From NCBI GenBank assembly GCA_003149065.1, contig QGFZ01000001.1, forward strand, positions 62,001-126,000: 64,000 bases of DNA, written 5' to 3'. Source of the DNA: Ruminococcaceae bacterium R-25. GTDB lineage: Bacteria > Bacillota > Clostridia > Saccharofermentanales > Saccharofermentanaceae. The position numbers and the translations under genes were made by a program. Every line of letters starts with the position of its first letter. The first letter of the stretch is position 1. This document shows, in pieces, positions 33,249 to 45,616 of this stretch. The notes beneath the pieces are model-generated. The model was not told the origin of the DNA, ran no database searches, and was given only the letters and a program-made list of their open reading frames with translations.

Positions 33249-34325
33249 ATGAAGAAGATTATTTCAATAATCCTTGCTGCCGCAGCTACATTGGCACTCG
33301 CTACAGGTTGTAGCAGCACAAATGTTACGGTTCCTTCTGTAACAGTTCCTTCCGAGATCGAGTCACTCGTATCCGAAGGCAAGGAGATCGTTGACGAATT
33401 GAATGTTGCGATCCCTACAAAGGACCGTGCAGGCAATGACATCAAGGTTCCTGAGACGGTCGAGAATATCGTATCCATGGCACCTTCCACAACACAGTTC
33501 CTTATCGACTTAGGTCTTGCTGACAAGATCATCGGTATCGACACAAACTCTGCTACTTATGCGGATAAGCTTAAGGCAGACATTCCCCAGTTCGACATGA
33601 TGAACCCTGATAACGAAGCTATCGCAGCACTTGCTCCCGATATCGTTTTCGTTTCCGGTATGAGCTCTGTCGGCGGCACATCACCTTTCCAGTCTCTCGT
33701 TGACAGCGGAATCTGCGTTGCAGACATTCCTTCACCTTCTTCCATCGAAGGCATCTGCGAAGATCTTGAGTTCATCGGCGCATGCGTAGGTAAGGGCATG
33801 GAAGCTCTCGCTTATTCAAAGGGTCTTACGGCTTTCATGGCAGGCATTGAAGAGATCGGCAAGAACATCCCCGCTGAAGAGCAAAAGACAGTCCTCGTTA
33901 TGATGAACGTTCCTTCTGCTGAATATCCTACGATCTACACATTCGGCAAGGGCACTTACATGAACGAGATGCTCGAAGCAATCGGCGCTAAGAACGCTTT
34001 CGGCGATCAGGAAGGCTGGCTTTCTGTTTCCGTTGAGGATGCTATCAAGGCTAACCCTGATGTAATCCTTATGGACTGCAACTGGCTGCCTGATGCAGCT
34101 GACCAGGTCAAGGCTCTTGCAGGCTGGGAAAACGTAAATGCAATCAAGAACGGTGCTGTTTATGCAGTTAATGAAGACCTCTGCTCACGTCCTAACCAGC
34201 ATGTTGCTGAGGCAACACTTGAGTGGGCTAAATTCATCTATGCTGACAAGTTCACTGATTTCTCTTTGGGCGACGAATTAGGTAACGCAGTCAAAGATGG
34301 CGTAGACAAGGTTTCGGATAATTAA
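33249..34325 (+). CDS. ABC substrate-binding lipoprotein, siderophore/cobalamin type
   Basis: 358 residues. Signal peptide MKKIISIILAAAATLALATG and lipobox TGCS, then a Val/Pro/Ser-rich linker. The mature part is a class III binding protein: RAGNDIKVPETVENIVSMAPSTTQFLIDLGLADKIIGID, a second lobe with NPDVILMDCNW and RPNQHVAEATLEWAKFIY. This family binds Fe-siderophores, heme or cobalamin. The metH operon next door would make cobalamin attractive, but no cobalamin riboswitch is visible before it, so the ligand stays open. AGGAGG precedes the ATG by about 9 bp. It is the first gene of a three-gene importer. Confidence 0.88.
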   Translation: MKKIISIILAAAATLALATGCSSTNVTVPSVTVPSEIESLVSEGKEIVDELNVAIPTKDRAGNDIKVPETVENIVSMAPSTTQFLIDLGLADKIIGIDTNSATYADKLKADIPQFDMMNPDNEAIAALAPDIVFVSGMSSVGGTSPFQSLVDSGICVADIPSPSSIEGICEDLEFIGACVGKGMEALAYSKGLTAFMAGIEEIGKNIPAEEQKTVLVMMNVPSAEYPTIYTFGKGTYMNEMLEAIGAKNAFGDQEGWLSVSVEDAIKANPDVILMDCNWLPDAADQVKALAGWENVNAIKNGAVYAVNEDLCSRPNQHVAEATLEWAKFIYADKFTDFSLGDELGNAVKDGVDKVSDN

Positions 34326-34336
34326 TATCCCAATAA

Positions 34337-35377
34337 ATGATTATGACTAAGAAGGGCACAGGACTAAAGATAGCGATATCGGCAGTCCTGTGCCTTTTTA
34401 TATTGCTCCTGGCGATCAGGCAGGGAAGCGTATACATCTCGCTCAAAGACCTCTTCGGCATAATCGGAGGCCACATTACAGGCAAGGGAACACCTGATGA
34501 TATTGAACCGATGCTCGATTCCATCTTCTGGACCATCAGAATGCCGAGAGCCCTTATGGCGTTTATGGTCGGAGGCGCGCTCTCGATAAGCGGCGCGTGC
34601 ATGCAGGCTTTGCTCCAAAACCCTCTGGCATCTTCTTACACTTTGGGTGTATCGTCCGGCGCTTCTTTAGGCGCTGCATTTGTAATAATCTTAGAAATTT
34701 CCATCCCTGTTCTGGCAGGATTCATGCTTCCTTTCGCAGGTTTTGTATTCGGCCTCATAACAGTTGCAGGAGCACTTCTTCTGGCGTCCGCGATCGACAG
34801 GAGCGTATCTAACACGACAGTCGTCCTGATAGGTATGATCCTGTCGCTTTTCGTAAACGGCATAATGAACCTTTTATCGACACTTTATTCAGACAACTCC
34901 AAGCAGCTCCACCTCTGGATGATGGGCTCTTTCTCCGCAAGAAGCTGGACACACTGCGCTATCATGCTTCCGGTCTGCATTTTAGGGTTGTTGTTCTTAA
35001 TGCTGATGTCCCGAAAACTGGACATCATGAGCTTCGGTGATCTCCAGGCCCAGGCTATGGGTGTTGATTCGAAAAAGACGAAGATCGTCGCTATCCTTAT
35101 CTGTGCACTTTTGACCGGCGTATCCGTTGCATTCACTGGCGTCATCGGATTTGTCGACCTCGCTGCACCTCATGTGGTTAGAAGGATCTTCGGACCTTCA
35201 CACAAACTTGTTATCCCTATGTCATTTATCTACGGTGGCGCATTCATGGCGCTCTGTGATCTCATATCAAGAACTCTGTTATCGCCGAGAGAGATCCCCG
35301 TCGGAGCAGTTACGGCCCTTATCGGTGCACCGTTCTTTGCTTATGTTTTCTTCGCTTCAAGGAGGAAACGCGCATGA
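34337..35377 (+). CDS. FecCD/BtuC-type ABC permease
   Basis: 346 residues with about nine to ten membrane helices. Family motifs seen: RMPRALMAFMVGGALSISGACMQALLQNPLASSYTLGVSSGASLGAA near the start and FTGVIGFVDLAAPHVVRRIFGPSHKLVIP near the end, the coupling region for the ATPase. It works with the lipoprotein before it and the ATPase after it. Two ATGs (34337 and 34343) are possible. Its stop overlaps the ATPase ATG by 4 bp. Confidence 0.92.
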   Translation: MIMTKKGTGLKIAISAVLCLFILLLAIRQGSVYISLKDLFGIIGGHITGKGTPDDIEPMLDSIFWTIRMPRALMAFMVGGALSISGACMQALLQNPLASSYTLGVSSGASLGAAFVIILEISIPVLAGFMLPFAGFVFGLITVAGALLLASAIDRSVSNTTVVLIGMILSLFVNGIMNLLSTLYSDNSKQLHLWMMGSFSARSWTHCAIMLPVCILGLLFLMLMSRKLDIMSFGDLQAQAMGVDSKKTKIVAILICALLTGVSVAFTGVIGFVDLAAPHVVRRIFGPSHKLVIPMSFIYGGAFMALCDLISRTLLSPREIPVGAVTALIGAPFFAYVFFASRRKRA

Positions 35378-36135
35378 ACATAATCTGTAAAAACATGAGC
35401 GCCGGCTACGGCAAGACAGAGATCCTTAAGGATATAAACCTTGAGATAAATCCCGGCGAAAAGGTCTTTATCGGCGGCGCTAACGGCTCCGATAAGACTA
35501 CTTTGCTCCGTGTGCTTGCAGGTATAATTCCTCACGCCGGAGAGGTCCTTATTGACGGCAAAGAAGTCTCTTCGATGAAGCGTAAAAATATTGCAAAACT
35601 TATCGCTCTCATGCCTCAGACAAATGAGATCTATTTCCCTTATACGGTCAATGAGACAGTGCTCTTGGGAACATATGCTTCTATAGGAAATTCTTTGTTT
35701 GGCAGTAATGCCAAAGCAGCACAGTTTGCGGTTAAGTGCATGGAAGACTGCTGCGTTCTTGAGTTTAAGGACAGACACTTAGATGAACTCTCCGGCGGAC
35801 AGCTCCAGCGCGTGCTTTTAGCAAGGACATTCGCGCAGGGTTCACCGTTCCTTTTCTTAGACGAACCCGGCAACAATCTTGATATCAAATACAGGGCAGA
35901 ACTATGCGACAAGTTGAATACCTGGTCGGCAGGAAAGACCGGTGATATCGATAACACACTGGTCGCTGTTTTCCATGATTTGGAACAGGCTAAAAGATGC
36001 TGCACAAGGGCGGTTATGCTTAAAGATGGCTGTATCGTTTTTGACGGTGATATAACCGATGCGATGAAGCCTGAAATGCTTATGAATATCTATGATTTTG
36101 ACGTAGCATCTTACGTTAACGGATACTCTTCTTAA
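35374..36135 (+). CDS. ABC importer ATPase with substituted Walker A
   Basis: 253 residues of the FepC/BtuD type. Signature LSGGQLQRVLLARTFAQ, Walker B LFLDEPGNNLD, H-loop VFHDLEQA are intact. The P-loop, however, reads GGANGSDKTT: the Gly directly before the catalytic Lys (G-x-x-x-x-G-K-S/T) is Asp. At base level this is GAT where GGT would restore the consensus (35489-35499). In well-studied ATPases this Gly is critical for phosphate binding, so the importer may be inactive, altered, or the base could be a sequencing error. The fold is otherwise complete and the gene overlaps the permease gene. Confidence 0.88.
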   Translation: MNIICKNMSAGYGKTEILKDINLEINPGEKVFIGGANGSDKTTLLRVLAGIIPHAGEVLIDGKEVSSMKRKNIAKLIALMPQTNEIYFPYTVNETVLLGTYASIGNSLFGSNAKAAQFAVKCMEDCCVLEFKDRHLDELSGGQLQRVLLARTFAQGSPFLFLDEPGNNLDIKYRAELCDKLNTWSAGKTGDIDNTLVAVFHDLEQAKRCCTRAVMLKDGCIVFDGDITDAMKPEMLMNIYDFDVASYVNGYSS

Positions 36136-36249
36136 ACCTAAAACGCCCTTTTTAATTCTCCAGAAGTTATGCAATATGCAATTTCCTTTGAGAATCTTTT
36201 GTACATTCAGCACATTGAATGTTCGATTCCAACCCTTGTAGAATACACG

Positions 36250-36277
36250 ATGGCAAAAAATGTAACAAAATTGCCAT
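36250..36277 (+). other. Inverted repeat in leader of the lectin/Rhs gene
   Basis: ATGGCAA at 36250-36256 and TTGCCAT at 36271-36277, 7-bp perfect arms with a 14-bp loop, 35 bp before ATG 36312. It could be a leader hairpin or an operator. The rest of 36136-36311 shows no clear promoter. Confidence 0.4.
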
Positions 36278-36311
36278 AAATCTATTATTTTATTGGGGGA
36301 GAGGTAATTAT

Positions 36312-38159
36312 ATGCGTTACTCTATTAAGCATGTCATTAAGCTCATCAGCTGTGTGCTAATTGCTGCTTTTGTTGTGGGAACTATCCCGTGGCAAGAATT
36401 AAGCGCAGCTTCCAACACTCACGGCGATTACAAGTCTGATCCTTTCAAGATCACTTACGATCAGAACTCTTCCTGGGGCTACAGCACTCAGGGACAGTAT
36501 CAGATCAAGAACACGACTGAATATGCAGTTAATTCGTGGACTCTTGAAATCGATTATTCAGGTGATGTCAGAATTTCCAATATCTGGAATGCCAAAGATA
36601 TCACGAACTATGATACTGATGACAAGATAATCGTTTCCGGCAATTCAAGGATCGAAGCCGGACAAACTTATACTTTCGGACTTATTGCAGAAGGCAAGGA
36701 TAATGCTCCTGTTGCTCCGAAAAGCGTAACTACCATTAACTATACGTCTGACAAGCCTGTCAGCACTCCTACATCTACCCCTACTGCAACCCCGGAAACA
36801 GAAGTTACAGTTACAAATACAGTTACTCCCACCTCAACCCAGGCGGCTGCAACTTCTACAGCTACATCAACAGCTACTCCAACTCCTACTCCGAAACAGG
36901 AGGAAGAAACTGAGATTTTCCCTTACGCTATTTTTGCTGCAAGCAGATCTTCTGATTTTACTTTCAGCGGCTGGAAATCAACTATTGTCGGAGATATCTA
37001 TACCGGTAAGGACTTTGTTTATCAGGGTTCTGAACTTTACATGGATGGTTATGTAAGAACTGCGGGAACGATCAGAACTTCCGGATGGAAGATCAACATG
37101 ACAGGTTCCGAAAAGCATATTACTCCGCTTACGATTCCTGACTGGTCTGCTGCCATAAAAGCAAAAGAGAAGGAATTACCCTCAATCTCCAAAAACACTC
37201 TTACTTCAAAAGATAAAGTTGTTGCTAACGGTTATTACTATACCAATGGCGACCTTTCTATCAACGGCACCGATTTTACAGGTGACGCTGTTATTGTTGC
37301 TAAGGGCAACATCACTTATAACGTAGACAGCTTAAACGCTGAATCCGGAAGAGTATTGCTCTATTCCGAAAATGGAAACATCACAATTAACGGAACAAAG
37401 ATAGGCATTAACGGAATTCTTTATGCACCTAAGGGCAAAGTATCCATTAATGCAAATGAGGTAACATTAAACGGACGAATCGTAGCAGATAAATTCAGCT
37501 ACAGCGGATCTATTTTAAACGTTACTGCAGATCCTTCAGATCTTCAGTTGTTTTCTGAACTCCCTGATGTAAAAGTAACGGCTTCAAAGAATCAGGTGTT
37601 TGTCGGAGAAACGGCATTCTACACGATCGAGATCCCGAAGAATAATGTATTTGAGATCCTCTACAGACTTAACGGATCTGACGTTACAGTCGTATTGCCG
37701 GCTAATGATAAGGATCCTGTCAAATACGATTTGGATACACGTCTTGCAGGCACATATGTATTAGAGGCATATGTTAAGCTGCCTTATGGCGAGTTTGTTT
37801 TAGACAGCGACAGAATCGTAGTAAGCGCAAAGCCTACAGTTTCACCTACAAACACGCCTACATCAACACCTACTAACACACCTACGGCAACATCTACACC
37901 TACAAGTACGCCGACATCAACTCCTACGAATACACCTACGGCGACACCTACACCTACAAAAAAGCCGACATCAACACCTACGAATACATCTACGGCGACA
38001 CCTACACCTACAAAAAAGCCGACATCACACCTACGAATACACCTACGGCGACTTCCACACCTACAAGTACGCCTACATCAACACCTACGAATACACCTAC
38101 GGCGACTTCCACACCCACAAGTACGCCTACATCAACACCTACAAATACACCTACGGTGA
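36312..38159 (+). CDS. N-terminal fragment of giant secreted lectin/Rhs protein (frameshifted)
   Basis: From ATG 36312 (GGGGGAGAGG upstream). Signal peptide [20 protein letters not shown]...AAS, then a CBM2-like beta domain (about 40-150; [38 protein letters not shown]), a Thr/Pro/Ser linker, a beta-helical segment rich in N-G-T-x-I turns (about 200-410), one Ig-like segment, and a long TPT linker. A one-base deletion at about 38028 shifts the frame; the last 40-odd residues ([16 protein letters not shown]...) are out-of-frame translation of the same Thr/Pro repeat. The continuation is the ORF ending at 45550. The intact product would be about 3,080 residues. Confidence 0.8.
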   Translation: MRYSIKHVIKLISCVLIAAFVVGTIPWQELSAASNTHGDYKSDPFKITYDQNSSWGYSTQGQYQIKNTTEYAVNSWTLEIDYSGDVRISNIWNAKDITNYDTDDKIIVSGNSRIEAGQTYTFGLIAEGKDNAPVAPKSVTTINYTSDKPVSTPTSTPTATPETEVTVTNTVTPTSTQAAATSTATSTATPTPTPKQEEETEIFPYAIFAASRSSDFTFSGWKSTIVGDIYTGKDFVYQGSELYMDGYVRTAGTIRTSGWKINMTGSEKHITPLTIPDWSAAIKAKEKELPSISKNTLTSKDKVVANGYYYTNGDLSINGTDFTGDAVIVAKGNITYNVDSLNAESGRVLLYSENGNITINGTKIGINGILYAPKGKVSINANEVTLNGRIVADKFSYSGSILNVTADPSDLQLFSELPDVKVTASKNQVFVGETAFYTIEIPKNNVFEILYRLNGSDVTVVLPANDKDPVKYDLDTRLAGTYVLEAYVKLPYGEFVLDSDRIVVSAKPTVSPTNTPTSTPTNTPTATSTPTSTPTSTPTNTPTATPTPTKKPTSTPTNTSTATPTPTKKPTSHLRIHLRRLPHLQVRLHQHLRIHLRRLPHPQVRLHQHLQIHLR

Positions 38160-38312
38160 CACCTTCACCTACAAGCACACCTGTAGTAACATCAACACCT
38201 ACAGGCACACCTACATCAACACCTACGAATACTCCTACGGCGACATCCACACCTACAAGTACGCCTACATCAACACCTACAAATACACCTACGGCAACTC
38301 CTACGCCTGCGC
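37840..38312 (+). repeat. Thr/Pro-coding tandem repeat with one-base slip
   Basis: DNA built from ACACCTACx-type 9-bp steps, organised in 54-bp higher-order units. The marker GGCGAC occurs at 37940, 37994, 38047 and 38101: steps of 54, 53 and 54 bp. The 53-bp step contains GACATCACACC where its neighbours have GACATCAACACC, so one A is missing near 38028. Confidence 0.92.
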
Positions 38313-41300
38313 CGTTATCAGAGAATTATAAGTTCTTCTCACAGGGCGATCCTGCGTTTAAGTACAAGGAACCGTTTAAGACAGAACAGTGGGTCGGAGA
38401 TGGTAAAACGTATATAACACCTCATTATATTGGCGATTCAAGCGATATTTGGTGGTGGTATGGAAATATTGTTTCAACATCTTATATTGAATTCTCTCCT
38501 GATTATTCATTCAATATGAGATACACCTATTACAATTGTTACAGCAGCGGAAATACTTACAGATTTGGTTTGAGAAATGCTGACGGCTCCAGATCTATTG
38601 AATTCAAGGTTAGGAAAAGTAATCAAACTGTATGCATAAACTTGAATGGCAAAACTGGAACTGATTACGAAGTTACCGAATATCCTGCATTAGCACGAGA
38701 TAATCTGTATACTGATTTCTGGGTTGAATATGACGGCAAGACAGAGACATTAAATGTTTATGTAGCGCCTTATGAAAACGGTGTGGCTATTAAACCGCCG
38801 GTCCCCACAATTACATATAACATCAGTTTGTCTGAATTGTTCAATAATGATCATAAGATTTATATTGAATCATTAGGTGATGTTGGTTCTGCACGAACAA
38901 CTGAATACATCTATGGTATCGAGATTGATCCTTATCCTGAACTTCACCAGACAACACCTACTCCTACTCCCACAATGAGTTTGCCTTTCTCAGAAGGTAA
39001 TACTGAGTATGGATATAAAAAGTCATTTGCTAAGAGCAGTTGGAATTATACTGGTGAAAGTGATTTCTCCGGAAAAGCACAGGGTATCCTCGATAGTAAT
39101 TATTCACACCATAGCGGCGATACATTTACTTCAATGCCTTTAAATGTCGGAACTGATTACAAATTCTATACGAGGTTCTCATATACACTGAAAAACGATT
39201 TTGCAAATGGCGTTGCTTTTGTAATCGAACCCTATGGTAACGGAAAGTCCTTGGGTTATTCAGGAGCCAATGGTTACGACAACCACACAAACAGTGTGAT
39301 CGTAGAGATGGACTTCGATGCCCAGAAGGGCATGTCCAAGCTCAACAAGAATAAGTTTGAGAACTATGATGAGAGCAACGCACATGTAAGTGTTGTAGTC
39401 GATGGTAATGAAAAGCGCCATTATGTAGTAGCAGACTACAAAGCAATGCGTGAACTCGGATTGCGCACAGACTGCTGGGTAGATTATGACGGTCATACAT
39501 TGAGAGTCTATATTTGCACGATCAATAAATTCGGACATCTTTATAAGTATGAAGAACCGATTCTCACACTTGATATTGACCTCAAAGAACACTTTGGCGG
39601 AGATACAAACCTCAGATTCGGTTTTGTCGCAGCAGATGGCAATAAAGCCTCTGGTGTTGAGATCAACGGTTTTGAGATAGCTAAAACACCGTTCAAAACA
39701 CCGCTTCCTCAGGATCTTCCTGTAGAAGAACAGGATGGCGCACAGATCATCTCAATGGGTGACGCCAAGTATGGATATAAGACTAGATATGATTCAAAAG
39801 AGTGGTCCAGTGGCGGCGTTAAGCCTGACAGCCTGACCGTAGTATCTGGCGTATATGAAGTTTCAGAGAAATTCTACGCTCATCCTGTAGAGCTTTCTGA
39901 AGACTATTCATTCTCAGGAAGAATGACGATGAGTTATTACATGGGAATGGATTGGGGCCATTACATGGATTTCGTCATAATGCCTGAGTACGGACATCGA
40001 GAGAAGTCAGTCGCCATTATTATGGACTTGTCGAAGACCGGACAGTGTTACTGGAGAAATGAGTTCGGCGATCCGGTTGAAGGCACCGAAAACGGCTTTA
40101 ACTACGGAATGGAACCGTTTGACGCCACAGTCGCGATTGATACTAACGGAAACGACAGATGTTTCTATGCTACTGGAGAATATCTGGACTTCCTTAATAG
40201 CGGAGCAGTTCACGAGATCTGGTTCAATTATGATGGCGCAGAGAAGAAATTCTATGTTTATGTTGCCACCTACGATGAAGATGGAAACGTAACTAAACCT
40301 GACACGCCTTTGCTCGTATGCCCAATCGATCTTGAACAAGTATTGGGTTCCCGTAAGGTTTACATTGGAACATACGGAAATAACGGTATTTGGATCAACG
40401 GTACATTCTATCTTTATGGAATCGAGTTCGATCCTCGCCCTGATGTCCATAATGACTTTAACGGTACGCTTCAGGTTCTGGCACCTCAGGATAAGAGAGA
40501 ATACATTATCGGCAAGACAATTGATATTTCAGGCAGAACAGGTCCTTTGGCTGATCCTGATACTGATATATCTGTTGTTGTTAAGGATTCTACAGGAAAA
40601 GAAGTATATAAAAAGACCGGAGATGTATCTGATGAATTCGGATATATCGACAGGATACCTACGGATCAAATGGATCCTGGAGCATATACGGTTGTCCTGA
40701 CGGTAACCGATAAAGACGGCAAGGATTATGTCAAGGAAATAAATATCACACTTAAGAAGCATGTAGATCTATCAGCTGTGCTTGAAGGTGTTCAGTTGGT
40801 AGACGGCGGAGTAGCTTTCAAAGGCAGTATTGAATGCAGTGAAGACTCTTCATATGAGCTCCAGATCCTTACAGTAAAGGATGATGGCACGGAAGAATGG
40901 ACAACATTTGCTTCCGGTAATGGTAATAAGAGCAAAGAAGTCTTGGGCATTCTCTCCGACGAAGGTCTCGCAACCGGCACATACAGCATAAGACTTGTTG
41001 TTACCAGCGAGTCTGGTGTCACATGCGAAAAGATTACAGAGATCGATTATGTTGCTCCTGAGAAACAGTTCGATCCGGGAGAACTCTTTGCTGATGTTGA
41101 TGACAGCTTTAACGGCGTTGAGATTACCTTTATCAGGGATATCTATGGAACTGTAACTGGTACAGAACTCAAGAGCTATACGTTTGAAGTTATTTCTGTA
41201 GATACAGGTGCTGTTGTCTATTCCCAGACCGGAACCGGTCCTGTGGAAGGAACAGCTGATCAGAAGGGAATTGTCGGCAAATTAGATCCGACACTCCTCA

Positions 41301-44300
41301 TGAACGGCTACTACAGGCTTGTTCTTACTGCTAATGCAGAAGAGGGTTCAACATCTGATGAAGCAATAGTTCTTGTTACCGGTCAGGCAAAGATCGGCAA
41401 CGTTTCCATGACCTTCAATGATATGACTCTCCCTGTTGCAGGCCTTCCTGTAAATATCTATAGAACATATGACAGCAGGCAGAAAGATCAGGTTGGTGAA
41501 TTCGGTTATGGCTGGAATATGTCTTTCGGCGGCCCCACTATCCATGTAAGTGCGGATCTTGGCAAGGGCTGGAGCTTCTTAAGACAGCAGGCACTCCCAG
41601 GCAAAGCTTACTGGGCACCTGATTACTCACATGAGATCTATATTGATTGGGGTAATGGCTCAAAGGATAAGTTTGTGCTGAAACTTACACCTAACGAATG
41701 GATGGATCCGCCGGTATATACGATCGAGGCATATTTTGAGAACAAGACCGGCAACGGAAACGTTCTTACTATCCTTGATGACCATACCAGCATGACATAT
41801 GATCCTGTGGCAGGCTCACTCTTAGATGGCAATCTTGAGAAGTTTGCTCCGAAGAATTTCATGCTTACAAAACCCGATGGAACGAAGTATTACTTCAATC
41901 TCGAAAAGGGTCTTTATAAGATTGAGGATAGCTACAAGAGAACAATAACTCTTGGCGAGAACGGCATTATATACAATGACGGCTCAATCCAGAAGATCGC
42001 ACTTTTTGATAAGGATGACGAAGGAAGAATTACAGCAATCTCATATGCAAATATGAAGGTTGAATATAATTATGACGATAAGGGTGACCTTGTAAAGGTT
42101 ACAGATATCGGCGGTTATAAGACTACATTTGAATATGATGATCATTACGTTGTAAAGGTTCTCGATGACCAGGGTAATGAGGTTGCATTAAATGAGTATG
42201 ATGACGGCCGCCTGAAATCAACAACTGATGCCAATGGTAATAAGATCACCTTTGACCATGATCTTACTAACCGCAAAGAAGTGGTATTTGATCGTCTGAA
42301 TAACAAAACAACTTATACATATGATGAAAGAGGTAATGTAATATCTATTGTTGATGCTCTCGGTCATGAGACCAAGTACGAGTATGATGGCAATAACAAC
42401 AAGATTTCTGAAACATCAGCTGACGGAAGAAAAAAAGTAACTTATAAGTATGATACTAAAGGTAACGTGATATCTGGCACAGATAACAAAGGAAGAACAT
42501 TAGAAACTGTTACTAACGATAAGGGCGTTATTACCAAAGTTAGTGTAATGGGCAAAGATGAGTTGTTCCTTACTTATGATTCACACTTAAATCCTACAAA
42601 AGCTAAAGATGCAGATGGAAACTATCAGAGTTACACATATGATAATAAAGGCAATTTAACTGGTGTTACTGATAATATCGGCAGAGTCATGACTATGACA
42701 TATCAGAACGGAAATGTGACCTCAATAGTCGACGCCGAGAATCAGAAAACAACGTTTTCTTATGATGATAAGGACAGAGTTAAAACCAGGTCGTATTCTT
42801 ATGGTAATAAACAAAGAACAGATACTTACATTTACGATAATTCAAACAGAGTAATCGAAATTGTAAGTGCTAATGGCACATCTGTTAAGTATGAGTATGA
42901 TCAGGCAGGTAATGTAACTTGTGCTACTGATAGTCTTGATAGAAAGACTTTATATGAGTATGACGTTTTTGGAAACTTAACGAAAGTAACCTATCCCGAC
43001 AAGACCACAGAGTTGTTTGATTATAACGCTGAGGGCTGGAATATATCTGCTACCGACAGACTCGGAAGAAAGATTACATTCACTTATGATAAGGTTGGAA
43101 ATGTTGTCCAGAAAACATATCCTAATAAAACATATGAGAAGTATGAATACGATAGTTGTGACAGATTAGTTAAGGAAACCAGTGTTTATGGCGCCGTTAC
43201 TAAGTATGATTATGATTATCTTGGAAGATGTACGAAGATAACTGATCATAATGGTGATTCTGTTTCATATGTATACGATGACAGAGGAAATGTAACGTCA
43301 ATAACTGATGCTAAGAATAACAAGTATGAGTTTGATTATGATCTTAACGGCAATCAGACATCTGTAACATATCCGAATGGAAGCAAATTCGAATATGAGT
43401 TTGATGGAAGGAATCGTTTAGTATCAGAGAAGGATGCTTATGGTCACAAAACGACGTATAGCTATGATGGATTAGACAGATTAGTTTCTGTAACGGATGC
43501 TTTAAACGGTACTTGGAAATATGCTTATGATGTTCTTGGAAATGTTACAAGGGTAACGGATGCAAAGGGCAATGTTACTTCATATAATTATGAATTCACT
43601 GATACTGGCCTTGTTGTTACAGTAACAAATGCCCTGAATCAAAAATCAATAACCAAGAATGATCTGTATGGACGAGTAAGTTACACTACTGATTTCGGCG
43701 GTACAACGACTGAATACGAATATGATGAGTATGACAGAGTCAAGAAAGTTACTACTGGTAGTGAAGAAACAACTTACACCTATGATGCAAAGGGCAATAT
43801 TATCAAGGTAGAAGGTCCGTCCGGAACTGTTAAGTATGATTACAATTCATTGGGCTACCTAACGCTTGTAACTAATGCTAAGGGTGAGAAGATATCTTAC
43901 GAGTACAATGACGGATATCAGCTCTCCAAGGTATCCATTGATAATCAGGATATCAGCTATGGTTACGACAAACTGGGAAGGCTCACATCCGTAACAGACA
44001 GCAAGGGTACAACTAAATATGCCTATGATGACAACGGTAACAGAAAGAGAATGGAATATCCCAATGGTGTTATTACAACTTACAGTTATAACAGCCAGAA
44101 TATCCTTACTGAACAGGTAAGCAAGGATAAAACAGGAAAAGTTATTGCAAGTTATGAATACACGATTGGATTAAACGGTGAGAGGCTTGCATGCAAAGAA
44201 CTCGGCAGAACTGTTGAGTATGAGTATGATGAACTTGACAGGTTGATTACAGAGACGGTAAAAATCGGAACGCAGGTTTCTGTAACATCCTATACTTATG

Positions 44301-45550
44301 ACAAAAACTCTAACCGTATATCCATGACGAAGGACGGCTCAAAAACGACATATGCATATAACAAGCTTAATCAGATAACGAGAGCCGGGGATATCAATTA
44401 CACATGGGATGATGCTGGTAACCTTGTAAGCCAGACAACCACAGCCGGTGTTTTGGTTGCTTCATACACATACGATAGTCAGAACAGGATGATCTCAGCA
44501 AATGTAAGTACAAATGCTGCACCTTTAGTTGAGACATACGAATATGACTATCTCGGAAATAGAACAGCAAAAACATCCAATGGGGTAAAGACAGAGTACA
44601 CAACAGATCTGTCAACAGGATATTCTCAGGTTCTCAAGGCAACGACAGGAACCAAGGCTGTTTACTACACTAGAGGTTTTGAGCTGATTTCCAAGAGCGA
44701 AGGTTCTTCTGCATCCTACTATCTCTATGACGGTGGTCTTTCTTTCAGAGCTTTGACAAACGAGGCAGGTTCAGTTACAGATACCCTTGTATTTGATGCC
44801 TTTGGTAATGAGATAACAAAGAGTGGAACTACAGATAACTCTTATGGTTTCAAGGGTGAAGAAAAGGATGAAACAGGTCTCTACTACTTGAGAGCAAGAT
44901 ACATGGATCCTGTTACAGGCACATTCACCTCTATGGATACCTATGGCGGTTCTTTGACTGATCCTATGAGTTTGCATAAGTATTTGTTTGCAAATGCTAA
45001 TCCAGTTATGAATTCGGACCCAAGTGGGCATTTTACATTAACTGAAGAAAACATATGTGCAGCTATTGATTCAGCGCTTCAAACTGCAGTGATGGATTGT
45101 CTTGAGTGGTTAGTAACAGATCCTGAATGCGAGAAACAGAGTTTTTGGGAGCATGTTGGAGGAATTTTCGTTGATAGTATCATTTCTGGTATTTTGGGAG
45201 GTGCGTTTAACGTGCTTACTACAAAGTTAAATCCTGGAGTTGACGGTTTGTGGGATAAATTAAAGGGTAACTACAAGTCGAAATGCCCCAAAAAACTATC
45301 ATATAATGAAAAAATGGCTTTAGTTGCAATCCCTATATGGGGAATGATTGCAATACCTGTCGGTTATGCGTTTAAGGAAGCTGCTCAAGAAGAAGATGAT
45401 GTTTTCTATAGTAATTTCTTAAATTCATTGGGAGACTTGTTTTTGGATCCGTATTATAATTTTTTAGCAGCTGTGTTCAATTGCCCGCCAGGTGTTGTGT
45501 CTGGATATTTTGATGGTTTATTGATGGTCAAAAATATCGGAAAATCATAA
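38156..45550 (+). CDS. Giant lectin-like/Rhs YD-repeat protein, main part
   Basis: 2464 residues as read from GTG 38156, but this is only the first start codon after the frameshift; the frame is open back to about 38028. After the TPT linker come three related modules of about 210-240 residues each (ends near 38940, 39710 and 40440). Module 2 has [25 protein letters not shown] and [13 protein letters not shown], which resemble L-type lectins. Ig-like domains follow (to about 41380), then the Rhs shell start ([28 protein letters not shown]) and about 35 YD repeats. The core end is [19 protein letters not shown]...[10 protein letters not shown]. The last 173 residues (from about 45029) are a variable tip with two hydrophobic segments. 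Likely a cell-surface or secreted glycan-binding Rhs protein, possibly a toxin carrier. Confidence 0.85.
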   Translation: MTPSPTSTPVVTSTPTGTPTSTPTNTPTATSTPTSTPTSTPTNTPTATPTPAPLSENYKFFSQGDPAFKYKEPFKTEQWVGDGKTYITPHYIGDSSDIWWWYGNIVSTSYIEFSPDYSFNMRYTYYNCYSSGNTYRFGLRNADGSRSIEFKVRKSNQTVCINLNGKTGTDYEVTEYPALARDNLYTDFWVEYDGKTETLNVYVAPYENGVAIKPPVPTITYNISLSELFNNDHKIYIESLGDVGSARTTEYIYGIEIDPYPELHQTTPTPTPTMSLPFSEGNTEYGYKKSFAKSSWNYTGESDFSGKAQGILDSNYSHHSGDTFTSMPLNVGTDYKFYTRFSYTLKNDFANGVAFVIEPYGNGKSLGYSGANGYDNHTNSVIVEMDFDAQKGMSKLNKNKFENYDESNAHVSVVVDGNEKRHYVVADYKAMRELGLRTDCWVDYDGHTLRVYICTINKFGHLYKYEEPILTLDIDLKEHFGGDTNLRFGFVAADGNKASGVEINGFEIAKTPFKTPLPQDLPVEEQDGAQIISMGDAKYGYKTRYDSKEWSSGGVKPDSLTVVSGVYEVSEKFYAHPVELSEDYSFSGRMTMSYYMGMDWGHYMDFVIMPEYGHREKSVAIIMDLSKTGQCYWRNEFGDPVEGTENGFNYGMEPFDATVAIDTNGNDRCFYATGEYLDFLNSGAVHEIWFNYDGAEKKFYVYVATYDEDGNVTKPDTPLLVCPIDLEQVLGSRKVYIGTYGNNGIWINGTFYLYGIEFDPRPDVHNDFNGTLQVLAPQDKREYIIGKTIDISGRTGPLADPDTDISVVVKDSTGKEVYKKTGDVSDEFGYIDRIPTDQMDPGAYTVVLTVTDKDGKDYVKEINITLKKHVDLSAVLEGVQLVDGGVAFKGSIECSEDSSYELQILTVKDDGTEEWTTFASGNGNKSKEVLGILSDEGLATGTYSIRLVVTSESGVTCEKITEIDYVAPEKQFDPGELFADVDDSFNGVEITFIRDIYGTVTGTELKSYTFEVISVDTGAVVYSQTGTGPVEGTADQKGIVGKLDPTLLMNGYYRLVLTANAEEGSTSDEAIVLVTGQAKIGNVSMTFNDMTLPVAGLPVNIYRTYDSRQKDQVGEFGYGWNMSFGGPTIHVSADLGKGWSFLRQQALPGKAYWAPDYSHEIYIDWGNGSKDKFVLKLTPNEWMDPPVYTIEAYFENKTGNGNVLTILDDHTSMTYDPVAGSLLDGNLEKFAPKNFMLTKPDGTKYYFNLEKGLYKIEDSYKRTITLGENGIIYNDGSIQKIALFDKDDEGRITAISYANMKVEYNYDDKGDLVKVTDIGGYKTTFEYDDHYVVKVLDDQGNEVALNEYDDGRLKSTTDANGNKITFDHDLTNRKEVVFDRLNNKTTYTYDERGNVISIVDALGHETKYEYDGNNNKISETSADGRKKVTYKYDTKGNVISGTDNKGRTLETVTNDKGVITKVSVMGKDELFLTYDSHLNPTKAKDADGNYQSYTYDNKGNLTGVTDNIGRVMTMTYQNGNVTSIVDAENQKTTFSYDDKDRVKTRSYSYGNKQRTDTYIYDNSNRVIEIVSANGTSVKYEYDQAGNVTCATDSLDRKTLYEYDVFGNLTKVTYPDKTTELFDYNAEGWNISATDRLGRKITFTYDKVGNVVQKTYPNKTYEKYEYDSCDRLVKETSVYGAVTKYDYDYLGRCTKITDHNGDSVSYVYDDRGNVTSITDAKNNKYEFDYDLNGNQTSVTYPNGSKFEYEFDGRNRLVSEKDAYGHKTTYSYDGLDRLVSVTDALNGTWKYAYDVLGNVTRVTDAKGNVTSYNYEFTDTGLVVTVTNALNQKSITKNDLYGRVSYTTDFGGTTTEYEYDEYDRVKKVTTGSEETTYTYDAKGNIIKVEGPSGTVKYDYNSLGYLTLVTNAKGEKISYEYNDGYQLSKVSIDNQDISYGYDKLGRLTSVTDSKGTTKYAYDDNGNRKRMEYPNGVITTYSYNSQNILTEQVSKDKTGKVIASYEYTIGLNGERLACKELGRTVEYEYDELDRLITETVKIGTQVSVTSYTYDKNSNRISMTKDGSKTTYAYNKLNQITRAGDINYTWDDAGNLVSQTTTAGVLVASYTYDSQNRMISANVSTNAAPLVETYEYDYLGNRTAKTSNGVKTEYTTDLSTGYSQVLKATTGTKAVYYTRGFELISKSEGSSASYYLYDGGLSFRALTNEAGSVTDTLVFDAFGNEITKSGTTDNSYGFKGEEKDETGLYYLRARYMDPVTGTFTSMDTYGGSLTDPMSLHKYLFANANPVMNSDPSGHFTLTEENICAAIDSALQTAVMDCLEWLVTDPECEKQSFWEHVGGIFVDSIISGILGGAFNVLTTKLNPGVDGLWDKLKGNYKSKCPKKLSYNEKMALVAIPIWGMIAIPVGYAFKEAAQEEDDVFYSNFLNSLGDLFLDPYYNFLAAVFNCPPGVVSGYFDGLLMVKNIGKS

Positions 45551-45576
45551 TTGTGAACAAAAGAGTGTAATTGCCT

Positions 45577-45616
45577 AAGAGGCCTTCTGTGCAAGCATAG
45601 AAGGCCTCTTATGATT
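45577..45616 (+). terminator. Terminator after the Rhs gene
   Basis: AAGAGGCCTTCT, 10-bp loop, AGAAGGCCTCTT: perfect 12-bp arms, 27 bp after the stop. The U tract is weak (ATGATTTAAG), so it may also act in reverse. Confidence 0.8.

Noticed and set aside
36219-36311. Upstream start of the lectin/Rhs gene at 36219
   Set aside because: The first 31 residues would precede a clear signal peptide; the good ribosome binding site belongs to ATG 36312.
38008-38250. Minus-strand Val/Gly-repeat ORF
   Set aside because: It is the complement of the Thr/Pro-coding repeat and has no start signals.
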